Assembly (NCBI RefSeq): GCF_900096965.1
Contig: NZ_FMYM01000004.1
Coordinates: 1 to 64,000, forward strand
Direction of reading: 5' to 3'
DNA: 64,000 nt
Source of the DNA: Shouchella lonarensis
GTDB lineage: Bacteria; Bacillota; Bacilli; Bacillales; Bacillaceae_D
Below the pieces are notes generated by a model, which did not search any database, was not told the origin of the DNA, and worked only from the letters and a program-made list of their open reading frames with translations. Shown piece after piece: positions 56,708 to 64,000 of the stretch. Made by a program: the position numbers and the translations under genes. Position 1 is the stretch's first letter. Each line of letters opens with the position of its first letter.

Positions 56708-56775
56708 TGCGGACAAATTGCGGACAAATTCGTCCGCAAAAAAAGAGCACAAACCATGGACGATTTGTGCTACCA
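56708..56775. repeat. Hairpin unit B and tandem TTTGTCCGC motif
   Basis: The minus strand carries ATTTGTCCGC-A-ATTTGTCCGC. An inverted GCGGAC/GTCCGC is followed on the plus strand by AAAAAAGAGCACAAACC, a hairpin and TTTGTGCTACCAA, as in unit A. The same tandem occurs at 63680-63700. Confidence 0.55.
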
Positions 56776-56866
56776 ACGTCAAAAACTCTTCATCATTCTC
56801 CATTCTGCTTAGACAAATCCTCTTCTATTTCCCTGATAAAAACCTGTACCGTCCTTAGGGCATACC

Positions 56867-56968
56867 ACTGTCTCCTCACAATATGTCTCTCGTCGCTTAG
56901 GTCACAAAGATATTATCACCACCTTCCAAACCTACTCACACATCTTGGATGAAGTGGAACAAAAATAA
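56867..56968 (+). pseudogene. Phage/ICE tyrosine integrase, C-terminal scrap
   Basis: Thirty-three codons read SQYVSRRLGHKD, IITTFQTYSHIL and DEVEQK before TAA. This is the C-terminal end of a tyrosine recombinase: the active-site His in LGH and the nucleophile Tyr in TYSH. The rest of the gene is absent. An att-like sequence lies 190 bases downstream. Confidence 0.85.
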
Positions 56969-57078
56969 TCGCCAGAAGTTAACACCGCGGCGAGCAAACT
57001 CTACGCAATGGAGTAGCATTTGAATGCAAAACGGATGCAAAAAAAATCATAAAACCACGTCATTGTACGTTGTTTCCT

Positions 57079-57122
57079 CAAAACATAAAAACCCCGAAAC
57101 CGTTGATATATCAACACTTCCG
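57079..57122. repeat. Large inverted repeat near the att site
   Basis: AAAACCCCG and CGAGGTTTT flank a central perfect palindrome GTTGATATATCAAC. It could be the terminator of the lost integrase gene or a cruciform-forming site. Confidence 0.5.
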
Positions 57123-57157
57123 AGGTTTTCATTCCAACAATATAATTCTCTACAAAT

Positions 57158-57179
57158 GGAGACGGTGGGAATTGAACCC
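57158..57179 (-). other. tRNA/tmRNA 3'-end-like attachment site remnant
   Basis: Minus-strand GGGTTCAATTCCCACCGTCTCC is the T-arm and acceptor end of a tRNA or tmRNA without the rest of the gene. Such 3'-end duplicates are left by integrases that use tRNA genes. An integrase scrap lies just beside it. Confidence 0.7.
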
Positions 57180-57424
57180 TTCCTCTGAAATCCTTTATTA
57201 TCAAGGGTTTCAGGGGATTCATTTTTGCCCCGTACCAAAATCGTACCAAAAACCCAGAAACAAATTTTTGGTTCAAAAAACCTTATTTTACGTCTCTTGT
57301 CTTAGGAGTAGCGATGGGTCTTCCAAAGAGCTTCTCTTTAGCTAATTTAACACTCCAGAAATGAGAAGATTAATCCCCCGCACTGCTTGTCAGTTATACA
57401 TCCATATCAATTCATAGTACACAC

Positions 57425-57450
57425 AAAAAAGGGCCCCTATTTGGAGCCCA
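57425..57450 (-). terminator. Terminator below the antirepressor scrap
   Basis: On the minus strand GGGCTCC...GGGGCCC is followed by T6. Confidence 0.75.
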
Positions 57451-57471
57451 TAAATGCTTCTTTCTTCCTTA

Positions 57472-57603
57472 CTATATTGCTTCTCTTTCTTGTTCAATCA
57501 TCGGGAGAATACCTTTTTCCTTTAGAAATTTATAAAGGAAAACTCTTCCCTCCTGCGTCCATTTCATCGACAGGCGGCAATGCTCTTCATCAATAAAATG
57601 GGT
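57472..57603 (-). pseudogene. Phage antirepressor (KilAC-type) C-terminal scrap
   Basis: Forty-three codons read [20 protein letters not shown] then [19 protein letters not shown] before TAG 57472. The MKWTQ-GR-FLY-LK--GILP-IE pattern is the end of phage antirepressors with a KilAC domain. It begins 14 bases after the end of the restriction gene, so the restriction-modification island replaced or interrupted the rest. Confidence 0.7.
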
Positions 57604-57616
57604 CGCGGATGGTGTG

Positions 57617-60577
57617 TTACTCTACCAAAACTTCCTTAATGATTTGAGCAATTTGCTTATTATTTAGTTGGTCGCGGAAGCAAACAGTGTATCCATCTTT
57701 TGACAGCATATCGAAGAAAACACGAGCACATTCCATATTCGCTTCTTCTGTTCCACGCAAATTAGTTTTATCTTCTACATCCTTGGTTTCAACCAAGATG
57801 TTAAGTTCTTTTTCTCCTGTAGATCTTCTTACCACATACATAAAGTCTGGGCTGTACGTTCCTCCAGTAATAGTTGGTATTGCTATGCTACTACGTGGAA
57901 TTTTGCCATATACAATGACTTCTTCAATGTTCGACATCATATTTTTTTGTTCCAATGGGGAATCAAAAGCAAAAGCATCATATAAGTACTTATCACTTGG
58001 AGTACCTGGTATAATCTTTGTACCGATACGCCCTTGCGCAATTTCTTCACGTGGAGATCCGTCTTCATATGAAAGTGCAGTTGATCCAATAGGGGTACGA
58101 CTTTTCGCATAACGGAAGCGCCCTTGTAAATTTTTATGTTTCCATTCTTGGAATTGTTGTATTATCATGCTCACAGAATTTTCATTGATGTGTTCAGAGT
58201 TAATATCCCCATTTCTTTTTACATACTCGCACAATGCTTCATGCAATACTTCAATGGAAATATTTGTTCCACACATGATTCTCTTTAAAAACTCATTGTA
58301 GGGAATTGGTTTAGAAATTATACCTTGCACACCTGTGCCAGAAACAATCGTCATCTGTGAACCATCATTTTTTACAATATCCCTGGAACTAGTCATAACA
58401 ACATCCGTAAAAACACTCGGTTTTTCCAGCAATGACAAAACAACTTCTGTCATATCAGAATCTAAATCATCATCATAAAATATCAGGTACCGTTGATTGA
58501 TTGTTTCCCACAATTCCCGTATTTCATTGTAAACCGCCTTGCGTATTTTTACAGGCTTAGATCTTGCAACATTTCGGTCTTCTACCTTACCTGAAGATAA
58601 ACCGGTGGCAAAGTCCGGATATTCTGCAAAAAACGCATCTCTTTTGTCCGGTTTTATATTCATTCGCCTGTCGATGTAATGTTTATCGTATAACTTACCA
58701 AAAAGCTCATCAGGAGTTAAGGACAGCTTCTTAGCTACTTCGTCCAGACGCTCTTCACTTATAGAAGAAGATTGGGGAAGTTCACCATTTATCTGATCTA
58801 TCAAGCGCTCAGCAAAATCAGCCTCTGTGAAGTCAACAATATAGTTTAGTTGGAACTGTTCGTTGGAAATTCTATTGCCATTTTCATCAACAGGCAGACG
58901 TAATCCACGGCCAACTTCCTGCAACTTACTATTTTCACTTCCACTAGAGCGTAATTTTGCTATGGTAAAAACGTTTGGGTTATCCCATCCTTCTTTCAGC
59001 GTCCATTTTGAAAACAAAAATCTTAAAGTATTGTAGCCACCATCAGTCTTCTTAAATGATAGCAATTGCTTTTTGCTATGAAGAATAGCATCTACTTCCT
59101 TCGCGATATCCTCATCTGAATCACTATTATCTTGTGCAAAATAGCCTGCATGACAAGCCGAAATATTAATAAGGCTTGCTTTCAGATACTCTTTGTATTC
59201 TGCTTCATGCTCGCCTAGGGTACATATTTCCGATTCTATTCGTTCTTTGAGTAACCTCTCGAACGTCTGAAGCAGATATGGTGCTTTATATTTCTCATTC
59301 GGGCGATATGATGATATATCGTCAATGAAAAACAATGCCAATGTTTTTATTTTGAAATTACGTCCGCAGAAATTTAATTTTTCAGTTTCAAAGTGACGTT
59401 CGAGGGCAAGACGTATCATCTGTTCTTGATAAGAGGACATATATATGCCTACATCCAGTTCTTCGCCTGTTGATTTCTGAATACCATTGGAAAACTCGAC
59501 TGTTGATGTACTTATGGCTTGAATCGTAATCCCCGCAAAAGCTTCATTAACAATAGAAAGTGGGTCTCCTTTTTTTAGGGTAAAAGTCTTCGTGGCCTTA
59601 TCTCGTTTTTTATATTGAAAATTAACGGCCTCCCTACTAGCTATAGAAGTGATTTTCACTTTTTCTTCACGCTTGGATACGGGTTCAAAATGTTCCTTTG
59701 CCACTCCCTTTATCAGGTTTTGATTAAAGGATTCACAAGCATTCAAATCATAGATTAGGTTTTGATAGTCTTTGACTGTTCCTTTATTCTTTCCTCGCCC
59801 AATACTAGTTTCTGGGAAAGTGGCACCAAATCGAATAATACTCTGTGGTTTTAACTCGTCAGCAATAACTTTGAAAGCTTTTTGTTCACGAGAGAACCGA
59901 TGAGGCTCGTCAATAATTATAACAGGATTCGTTGCACTAATGGCATCAAAAGGTCTGTAGAATCCCTCCACACCATAATCGTAATCATCACGACTTAGCA
60001 TCCCATTTACCCTAACGGTTAATAACTGCATGTTAACGAGCAACACATATATCTTTTTTGTATTCCGGCAAGAGCCTTTTACAAAGTCACTTACAACACT
60101 TGGAAAATAGGAGCGCCCCTTTTTCCTGCTCTTTGGAGCCTCTAGTACACCCACCTCAATTTCTGTACCATAACCGCAAACGTCTGAAAAATGCCTTTTT
60201 GCATATTCATCCTTTAAAAATTGCGCAGTTCCTGCTTTTATAGCAAGGGAAGGTACAGCGATAATAAATTTATTGAGTCCATATCGTTTATGAAGCTCAT
60301 ATATTGTATTTGTGTACACATAGGTTTTTCCTGTGCCAGTTTCCATTTTAATATCTAGATTCAAGCAATTCCCGATGGACATATTGCTACGATATTCTAC
60401 TGGTATGCTTTTTTGAAGCTCTCCAATATTTGACATTAGCCCAGGATCTGAAAGAGAGATTGTCGGGTTTTCATAAACTTGTCTGGGTGCGGTAATGTTC
60501 ACACCCTCTAGTACCGCACTTATTATGTCTACAGCTTTTTGCTGATGTGGTAGTTCACGTTGTAGGATCAATTCCAT
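57617..60577 (-). CDS. res: Type III restriction endonuclease subunit (Res)
   Basis: A 986-residue Res subunit, which with Mod cuts DNA at unmodified sites after ATP-driven movement. The helicase domain has Walker A in [10 protein letters not shown] near residue 80, the DEAD-like DEPHRF motif near 221 and a VGRGLRLP motif VI near 555. The endonuclease domain near the C-terminus has the PD-ExK-type SPDFMYVV...NILVETKD near 930-955. It follows mod by 16 bases. The gene appears complete and uses AT-richer codons than the core genes. Confidence 0.93.
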   Translation of the reverse strand: MELILQRELPHQQKAVDIISAVLEGVNITAPRQVYENPTISLSDPGLMSNIGELQKSIPVEYRSNMSIGNCLNLDIKMETGTGKTYVYTNTIYELHKRYGLNKFIIAVPSLAIKAGTAQFLKDEYAKRHFSDVCGYGTEIEVGVLEAPKSRKKGRSYFPSVVSDFVKGSCRNTKKIYVLLVNMQLLTVRVNGMLSRDDYDYGVEGFYRPFDAISATNPVIIIDEPHRFSREQKAFKVIADELKPQSIIRFGATFPETSIGRGKNKGTVKDYQNLIYDLNACESFNQNLIKGVAKEHFEPVSKREEKVKITSIASREAVNFQYKKRDKATKTFTLKKGDPLSIVNEAFAGITIQAISTSTVEFSNGIQKSTGEELDVGIYMSSYQEQMIRLALERHFETEKLNFCGRNFKIKTLALFFIDDISSYRPNEKYKAPYLLQTFERLLKERIESEICTLGEHEAEYKEYLKASLINISACHAGYFAQDNSDSDEDIAKEVDAILHSKKQLLSFKKTDGGYNTLRFLFSKWTLKEGWDNPNVFTIAKLRSSGSENSKLQEVGRGLRLPVDENGNRISNEQFQLNYIVDFTEADFAERLIDQINGELPQSSSISEERLDEVAKKLSLTPDELFGKLYDKHYIDRRMNIKPDKRDAFFAEYPDFATGLSSGKVEDRNVARSKPVKIRKAVYNEIRELWETINQRYLIFYDDDLDSDMTEVVLSLLEKPSVFTDVVMTSSRDIVKNDGSQMTIVSGTGVQGIISKPIPYNEFLKRIMCGTNISIEVLHEALCEYVKRNGDINSEHINENSVSMIIQQFQEWKHKNLQGRFRYAKSRTPIGSTALSYEDGSPREEIAQGRIGTKIIPGTPSDKYLYDAFAFDSPLEQKNMMSNIEEVIVYGKIPRSSIAIPTITGGTYSPDFMYVVRRSTGEKELNILVETKDVEDKTNLRGTEEANMECARVFFDMLSKDGYTVCFRDQLNNKQIAQIIKEVLVE

Positions 60578-60593
60578 AACATACCTCCCCCAT

Positions 60594-62477
60594 TCAGTAG
60601 CGGATATCGAAGTTAATACGTAGATTTTTCTCCGTATCCTTCAGTCGTTTCAAATTAATTTTTAAAGCTTCCACCTCTGTCCAAGTAAAACTATAACCAA
60701 ACAGTACGATATTATCTGGATTAAAGCCACCGTCAGTTTCATACTTCACAACAATTTCTTCAATAGCTTTGTTTGGAAGTTCAGAATCAATAAGATAAAG
60801 ATGCTTTCCCATATAACAGCCTTTATATCCTGCAAAATCCACTTCCTCCGCATTAGCAGTCAGTCCGTATCCATCCCTAACAAGCCATGTGGTAAGTATA
60901 GTAGGCTTCCCAAAATCATTAAGCAGTGTTTTATCAGCGAAAAGTTTGCTTTCGTTAGGGTCAAACTTCTCAATCTTGTCTAGAGTGTTCTGTTGTGGTT
61001 CGACAAGAGTAAAGTGCTTAAAGCCAAGGTCTACTGTTGCTTCTGGATATTCTTCTTTTATTTTTCCTGATGCAAGAGAGATTCTTTTACATCCTAATTC
61101 ATTAATTGAGAGAAAACCACATTGATACGCTTCGCTCTTTTTCTCACATCTTTCAGGCGATTGAATCAGAATATATTTTCGATTCCCGTTATCTTTAGCG
61201 TTCAGCTCCATAATTGCTTGTGCTGTTGTAGCAGAACCAGAGAAAAAATCTAGAACAATATCGTCTTCTTTCATTCCTTGTTCAAGAATTAGTTTGATAT
61301 ATTCTACAGGCTTCGGAAAATCAAAGACTTCTTTATTTGAAAATAGCTCTCGTACTTCGCGAGTTCCTTGAGTACTGTATACAGGAAGATCCAGTACTGT
61401 ACTAAAACCCGTAAAACCACTACTAACATCTTTTAGAAACTTTTTTCTACGAGGTCTACCTGTTGGTTCAGACGGAAATATAACTTCATTGTTTTCAATC
61501 AACTCTTTCATTCTGGAACGTTCATATCTCCATCCAGTTTTTGGGCAGGAATATTCCACACCTGTTTCAGGGTGTTTAATTGTATAGTGCAGATTAGGTC
61601 TTTGTGATGCAGTTGCTAAACCTGTCATATCAGCACTCATCCAATCTCCTCTTGGGTCATTATCAGGGTTTGTATATTTACTTTTATCTGATGCTTTACC
61701 TCTGATTCTCGACGTATCTTGACGACCGTAACACATTAAATAGTCATGATCCTTAGATACACCGTTTTTAGTTCGGCTATCTACCATTTGTCTCTTTTTC
61801 CATATAAAGTTCCCTAAGAAACAATCTTCTCCAAAAATGTCATCACATAGCAATTTAAGGTTGGATTGTTCATTATCATCAATTGAAATGAAAATTAAAC
61901 CGTCATCGGTAAGCAAGTCTCGAGCCAGAAGAAGTCTTGAATACATAAACATCAACCAAGCTGAATGGGAGGCTGACCCGCGCTTTGTCAAATCCAGAAT
62001 GCGTTGCGCCTGTTCTTCACTTATACTTAGCTTCTCGGAAAGGTCCTCAATAGTAAAAGTGAAATTATCATTATATACAAAACCATCTGACCCTGTGTTA
62101 TACGGAGGGTCTATGTAGATACATTTAATCCTTGCCGAATACGATTTCAAAAGATGTTTTAATCCATCAAGATTATCACCACTTATGTAGATATTCTCAC
62201 TTTCCACATTTTCCGGCTTTAAATTATGTTCTTCATCAGATACGACAACTGTTGTGGTATCAACTGATGCTAGCAACCGGGCATAGTTTTTGCCCAAAAA
62301 TTTAAGTCCATACCCTTCGCCAGTTACTGTAACCTTATCGCTTAAAAACTCCTTAAAACGTTCCATATCAAAAGAACCATCTACATTAAAGCATGAAGGG
62401 AAGTTTCCTTTTAATACAGCCATTTCTCTGCTGTTTGGTTTTACGTTTTCATTAGCATTCATAGTGTCTTTAATCAT
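60594..62477 (-). CDS. mod: Type III DNA methyltransferase subunit (Mod)
   Basis: A 627-residue beta-class adenine N6-methyltransferase. The catalytic motif IV IYIDPPYNTGSDGF near residue 120 precedes motif I DFFSGSATTAQAIMEL near 405. A target-recognition region lies between. Specificity cannot be read from sequence. ATG 62477 follows GGAGAGGAG and overlaps by eight bases the relic of an XRE regulator gene, so the three were once coupled. A frame extension to 62543 is unsupported. Confidence 0.92.
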   Translation of the reverse strand: MIKDTMNANENVKPNSREMAVLKGNFPSCFNVDGSFDMERFKEFLSDKVTVTGEGYGLKFLGKNYARLLASVDTTTVVVSDEEHNLKPENVESENIYISGDNLDGLKHLLKSYSARIKCIYIDPPYNTGSDGFVYNDNFTFTIEDLSEKLSISEEQAQRILDLTKRGSASHSAWLMFMYSRLLLARDLLTDDGLIFISIDDNEQSNLKLLCDDIFGEDCFLGNFIWKKRQMVDSRTKNGVSKDHDYLMCYGRQDTSRIRGKASDKSKYTNPDNDPRGDWMSADMTGLATASQRPNLHYTIKHPETGVEYSCPKTGWRYERSRMKELIENNEVIFPSEPTGRPRRKKFLKDVSSGFTGFSTVLDLPVYSTQGTREVRELFSNKEVFDFPKPVEYIKLILEQGMKEDDIVLDFFSGSATTAQAIMELNAKDNGNRKYILIQSPERCEKKSEAYQCGFLSINELGCKRISLASGKIKEEYPEATVDLGFKHFTLVEPQQNTLDKIEKFDPNESKLFADKTLLNDFGKPTILTTWLVRDGYGLTANAEEVDFAGYKGCYMGKHLYLIDSELPNKAIEEIVVKYETDGGFNPDNIVLFGYSFTWTEVEALKINLKRLKDTEKNLRINFDIRY

Positions 62478-62701
62478 TGCGAACCGTCTCCTCTCCTTTC
62501 TCGATTCCATCTGGAATAAACTCCAAAATATCACATATATCACATTCTAAAGCCCCACATATTCTTTGAAGTATTTACATTTTCATTTCTACCAAGCTTT
62601 GTAATAGTTACCGAGCTAACACCAGAGAAGCGTTGCAAACCTTTCTTTTTCATGTTTTTATCAATTAACAGTTTCCATAGATTGTTGTAACTGATCGTCA
62701 G
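62470..62701 (-). pseudogene. Decayed XRE-type regulator upstream of the type III system
   Basis: The minus strand encodes ISYNNLWKLLIDKNMKKKGL and FSGVSSVTITKLGRNENV, then after a one-frame break ILQRICGALECDICDILEFI PDG to a TAA overlapping the mod start. This is the small Cro/C1-like regulator often found in front of restriction systems. The start codon is lost (CTG or ATC at the expected place) and the frameshift lies near 62565, so no full protein can be made. Confidence 0.75.
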
Positions 62702-62808
62702 CTTCTACACCTGCTGCAAAGTATGCATCATTTTAACATGAACATTCTAAAAATAATTATAATATTTAACTTCGCATTAATTTTAATTTGCTTTCATCAC
62801 ATATCTTT

Positions 62809-62838
62809 ATTATAGCACATGTAGTTGCTTTCAGACAA
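62809..62838 (-). promoter_or_regulatory. Promoter of the type III restriction-modification operon
   Basis: Leftward TTGTCT (62838-62833), an 18-base spacer and a perfect TATAAT (62814-62809). The -35 is two bases from the IS1182-like end at 62841, so the insertion end sits at the promoter's upstream edge. Confidence 0.65.
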
Positions 62839-62840
62839 GC

Positions 62841-62856
62841 GGGGCTGTCCCAAAAG
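62841..62856 (+). mobile_element. Solo IS1182-type terminal inverted repeat
   Basis: GGGGCTGTCCCAAAAG equals the outer end of the IS1182 copies at 1-95 and 54350. No transposase is attached; the adjacent sequence is the end of a hydrolase gene. It is probably a remnant. Confidence 0.6.
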
Positions 62857-62865
62857 CCTCTTTTT

Positions 62866-63603
62866 TTAAAGTGATCTCAAAAACGATTGATAAACATGAT
62901 TATACAAATCCGGCTCGTCCTGCGGTACAAGATGGCCTGCAAAAGGGATTACTGCTACTGATGCACTAGGACATTTCTGCTTATAGTAACAAATTCCTTC
63001 TACCTCAGCCATAGATTCTTCCCCTGACATGATGAGCGTTGGGGTTCTGCCTATCTCTGTTGTTATAGGCAGACATGCCATATCCTCAAACGGAAACTCT
63101 TCTGGCGCACTCGCCTTTTCTATAAATAATTTCCAATCATTTTGTTGATGTCTCTCTGTTAGCACACGAACCGTCATTTTATCGTTTTGTATTGTAGCTA
63201 GTTGTTCTTTTTGTTCTTCCAAACCTTGTATCACTTCTTCTGTTCGTAAAGGATTGACGCCCGAAACGCATAAGGAAGCAACATAGCCTGGAAATTTGTT
63301 CGCAAAAATTATCGCAACCATTGCTCCAAACGAGCTCCCAGCAACATGAACTTCCTTCTCTCCAAGATGGTCCAGTGTCTCTTGCAAACTTTGAGCTGTG
63401 TGAGCAATTAATTCTGGGAATGTCTTATAATCACTATACGTCGAATATCCATGCCCACACATATCTACCGCTATCACTTTATAATTTGCCGAGAAAAATG
63501 TTTGTTGCTCTAAAAAGTCTGTACGTGCCGTTTCCAACCCTGCATGCAAAAATAGTATTGGCGTGCCTTCTCTTTTTCCTGTTATTTCTGTGTGTAATAT
63601 CAT
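62866..63603 (-). CDS. Alpha/beta hydrolase
   Basis: A 245-residue hydrolase. LFLHAGLETAR near residue 20 forms the oxyanion loop, and the nucleophile serine is in VAGSSFGAM near 92. The acid is Asp/Glu near LIMSGEES (about 192) and the base is His in PFAGHLVPQDEP near 224. The fold fits small esterases or peroxidase-like hydrolases; substrate unknown. ATG 63603 follows AAAGGAGTG. Its stop is ten bases from the solo IS1182 end, but the protein seems full length. Confidence 0.85.
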   Translation of the reverse strand: MILHTEITGKREGTPILFLHAGLETARTDFLEQQTFFSANYKVIAVDMCGHGYSTYSDYKTFPELIAHTAQSLQETLDHLGEKEVHVAGSSFGAMVAIIFANKFPGYVASLCVSGVNPLRTEEVIQGLEEQKEQLATIQNDKMTVRVLTERHQQNDWKLFIEKASAPEEFPFEDMACLPITTEIGRTPTLIMSGEESMAEVEGICYYKQKCPSASVAVIPFAGHLVPQDEPDLYNHVYQSFLRSL

Positions 63604-63679
63604 TGTACTCACTCCTTTCCATTTTAAATTTTACCACAAATATGAAAGCGCAACCAATATAACTCACATCTTGTCCAAA

Positions 63680-63700
63680 ATTTGTCCGCCATTTGTCCGC
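63680..63700 (+). promoter_or_regulatory. Tandem ATTTGTCCGC motif upstream of the edge gene
   Basis: ATTTGTCCGCCATTTGTCCGC, one base different from the minus-strand copy at 56709-56729. It is followed by CCTTTCAGACGCGTCATAAT, which matches CCTTTTGAACGCGTTATGAT in the other copy. Confidence 0.6.
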
Positions 63701-63767
63701 TTACATACCCTTTCAGACGCGTCATAATAAATATGTAAGGTAAATTAAATCAAAGGAGATGTTGAAC

Positions 63768-64000
63768 ATGGCAGCAGCAACAATATTATATTTTTACCCC
63801 GCCAAACCTAGAACAGACATGCAAATTGATTCTTATGACAAGGACGCATTGGCACGGGAAACAAGACGAGACTCGTTTGGTGGTATCGTAGGAGAGTACA
63901 GAGTTACAGAAGGGACGGAAGATACGGAAGGTATTGCATTCTGGTATCCCCTCCTAGAGGACCCCTTCGATTACCTCCCGACGCTCGCTATCTCTCACGA
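63768..64000 (+). CDS. Hypothetical protein, incomplete at the window edge
   Basis: ATG 63768 with AAAGGAG nine bases upstream opens 77 codons without a stop, running off the window: MAAATILYFYPAKPRTDMQI then SYDKDALARETRRDSF. The opening looks distantly like that of the frameshifted gene at 56636, and both share the same upstream sequence. I do not recognise a named family with confidence. Probably part of a mobile element. Confidence 0.75.
   Translation, partial: MAAATILYFYPAKPRTDMQIDSYDKDALARETRRDSFGGIVGEYRVTEGTEDTEGIAFWYPLLEDPFDYLPTLAISH

Noticed and set aside
56692..56952. 86-codon plus-strand frame over the integrase scrap
   Set aside because: The real integrase residues (RRLGHKD, TYSH) are in a different frame.
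57001..57276. Two overlapping minus-strand and one plus-strand frames of 60-90 codons
   Set aside because: They cross the att remnant and the inverted repeat, have no ribosome-binding sites and resemble no protein; the region is a non-coding scar.

Overview
This window looks like the chromosome of a low-to-mid G+C endospore-forming Bacillaceae bacterium, possibly an alkaliphile-type Bacillus relative. Evidence: strong AGGAGG ribosome-binding sites, and blocks that I recall as syntenic with B. subtilis (yutM-dapF-yuzB-yutJ-yuzD-yutI-yutH-yutG; sufCDSUB; metNIQ with a SAM riboswitch; gcvH-yusI; fadNAE-yusN). Spore functions are visible: a YutH coat kinase-like protein, two CotF-like coat proteins, and Ku/LigD. 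The genus cannot be fixed from sequence alone.

Layout. 1-95 is the end of an IS1182-type element. 260-7663 holds housekeeping genes: an A-type Fe-S carrier, the futalosine-pathway menaquinone enzyme MqnE, DapF, type II NADH dehydrogenase YutJ, NifU-like YutI, YutH and PgpA. 7755-8891 is a DAACS symporter. 9230-14446 is the complete sufCDSUB operon. 14651-16667 holds a CitMHS transporter and a GNAT protein. 16733-17066 is intergenic and carries what looks like an unannotated type I toxin-antitoxin locus.

17235-27696 is a 4-hydroxyphenylacetate (homoprotocatechuate) catabolic island. A LysR regulator is divergent from hpaI-like/hpaE/hpaB/hpaD/aldehyde dehydrogenase/hpaC. An opposing unit carries hpaG1/hpaG2/hpaF and a MepB-like gene. 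No HpaH hydratase is present in the window. The aldolase is a DHDPS-fold enzyme and might do both hydration and cleavage.

27771-30492 is metNIQ behind an S-box. 30564-38083 holds gcvH, yusI, a hydrolase and fadNAE behind a FadR-type operator. 38253-47313 holds coat proteins, a holin-like toxin remnant, ferritin, glutaminase, assorted small genes, and an MMPL exporter with a TetR repressor and a perfect palindromic operator. 47497-53680 holds a secreted M9 collagenase, a glycolipid-binding-like protein and divergent ligD/ku (NHEJ).

From about 53690 the window becomes accessory DNA: a broken IS3-family element inside a broken IS1182 element, a secreted amidase with a membrane-anchored partner, a multiply frameshifted gene, an integrase C-terminal scrap with a tRNA/tmRNA-like att site, a phage antirepressor scrap, a complete type III restriction-modification system with a decayed XRE regulator, a hydrolase next to a solo IS1182-type end, and an incomplete gene at the edge. 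That last gene shares its upstream control region with the frameshifted gene.

Start codons were moved from the longest ORF wherever a good ribosome-binding site supported a shorter one. Family assignments rest on motif recognition, without database searches.
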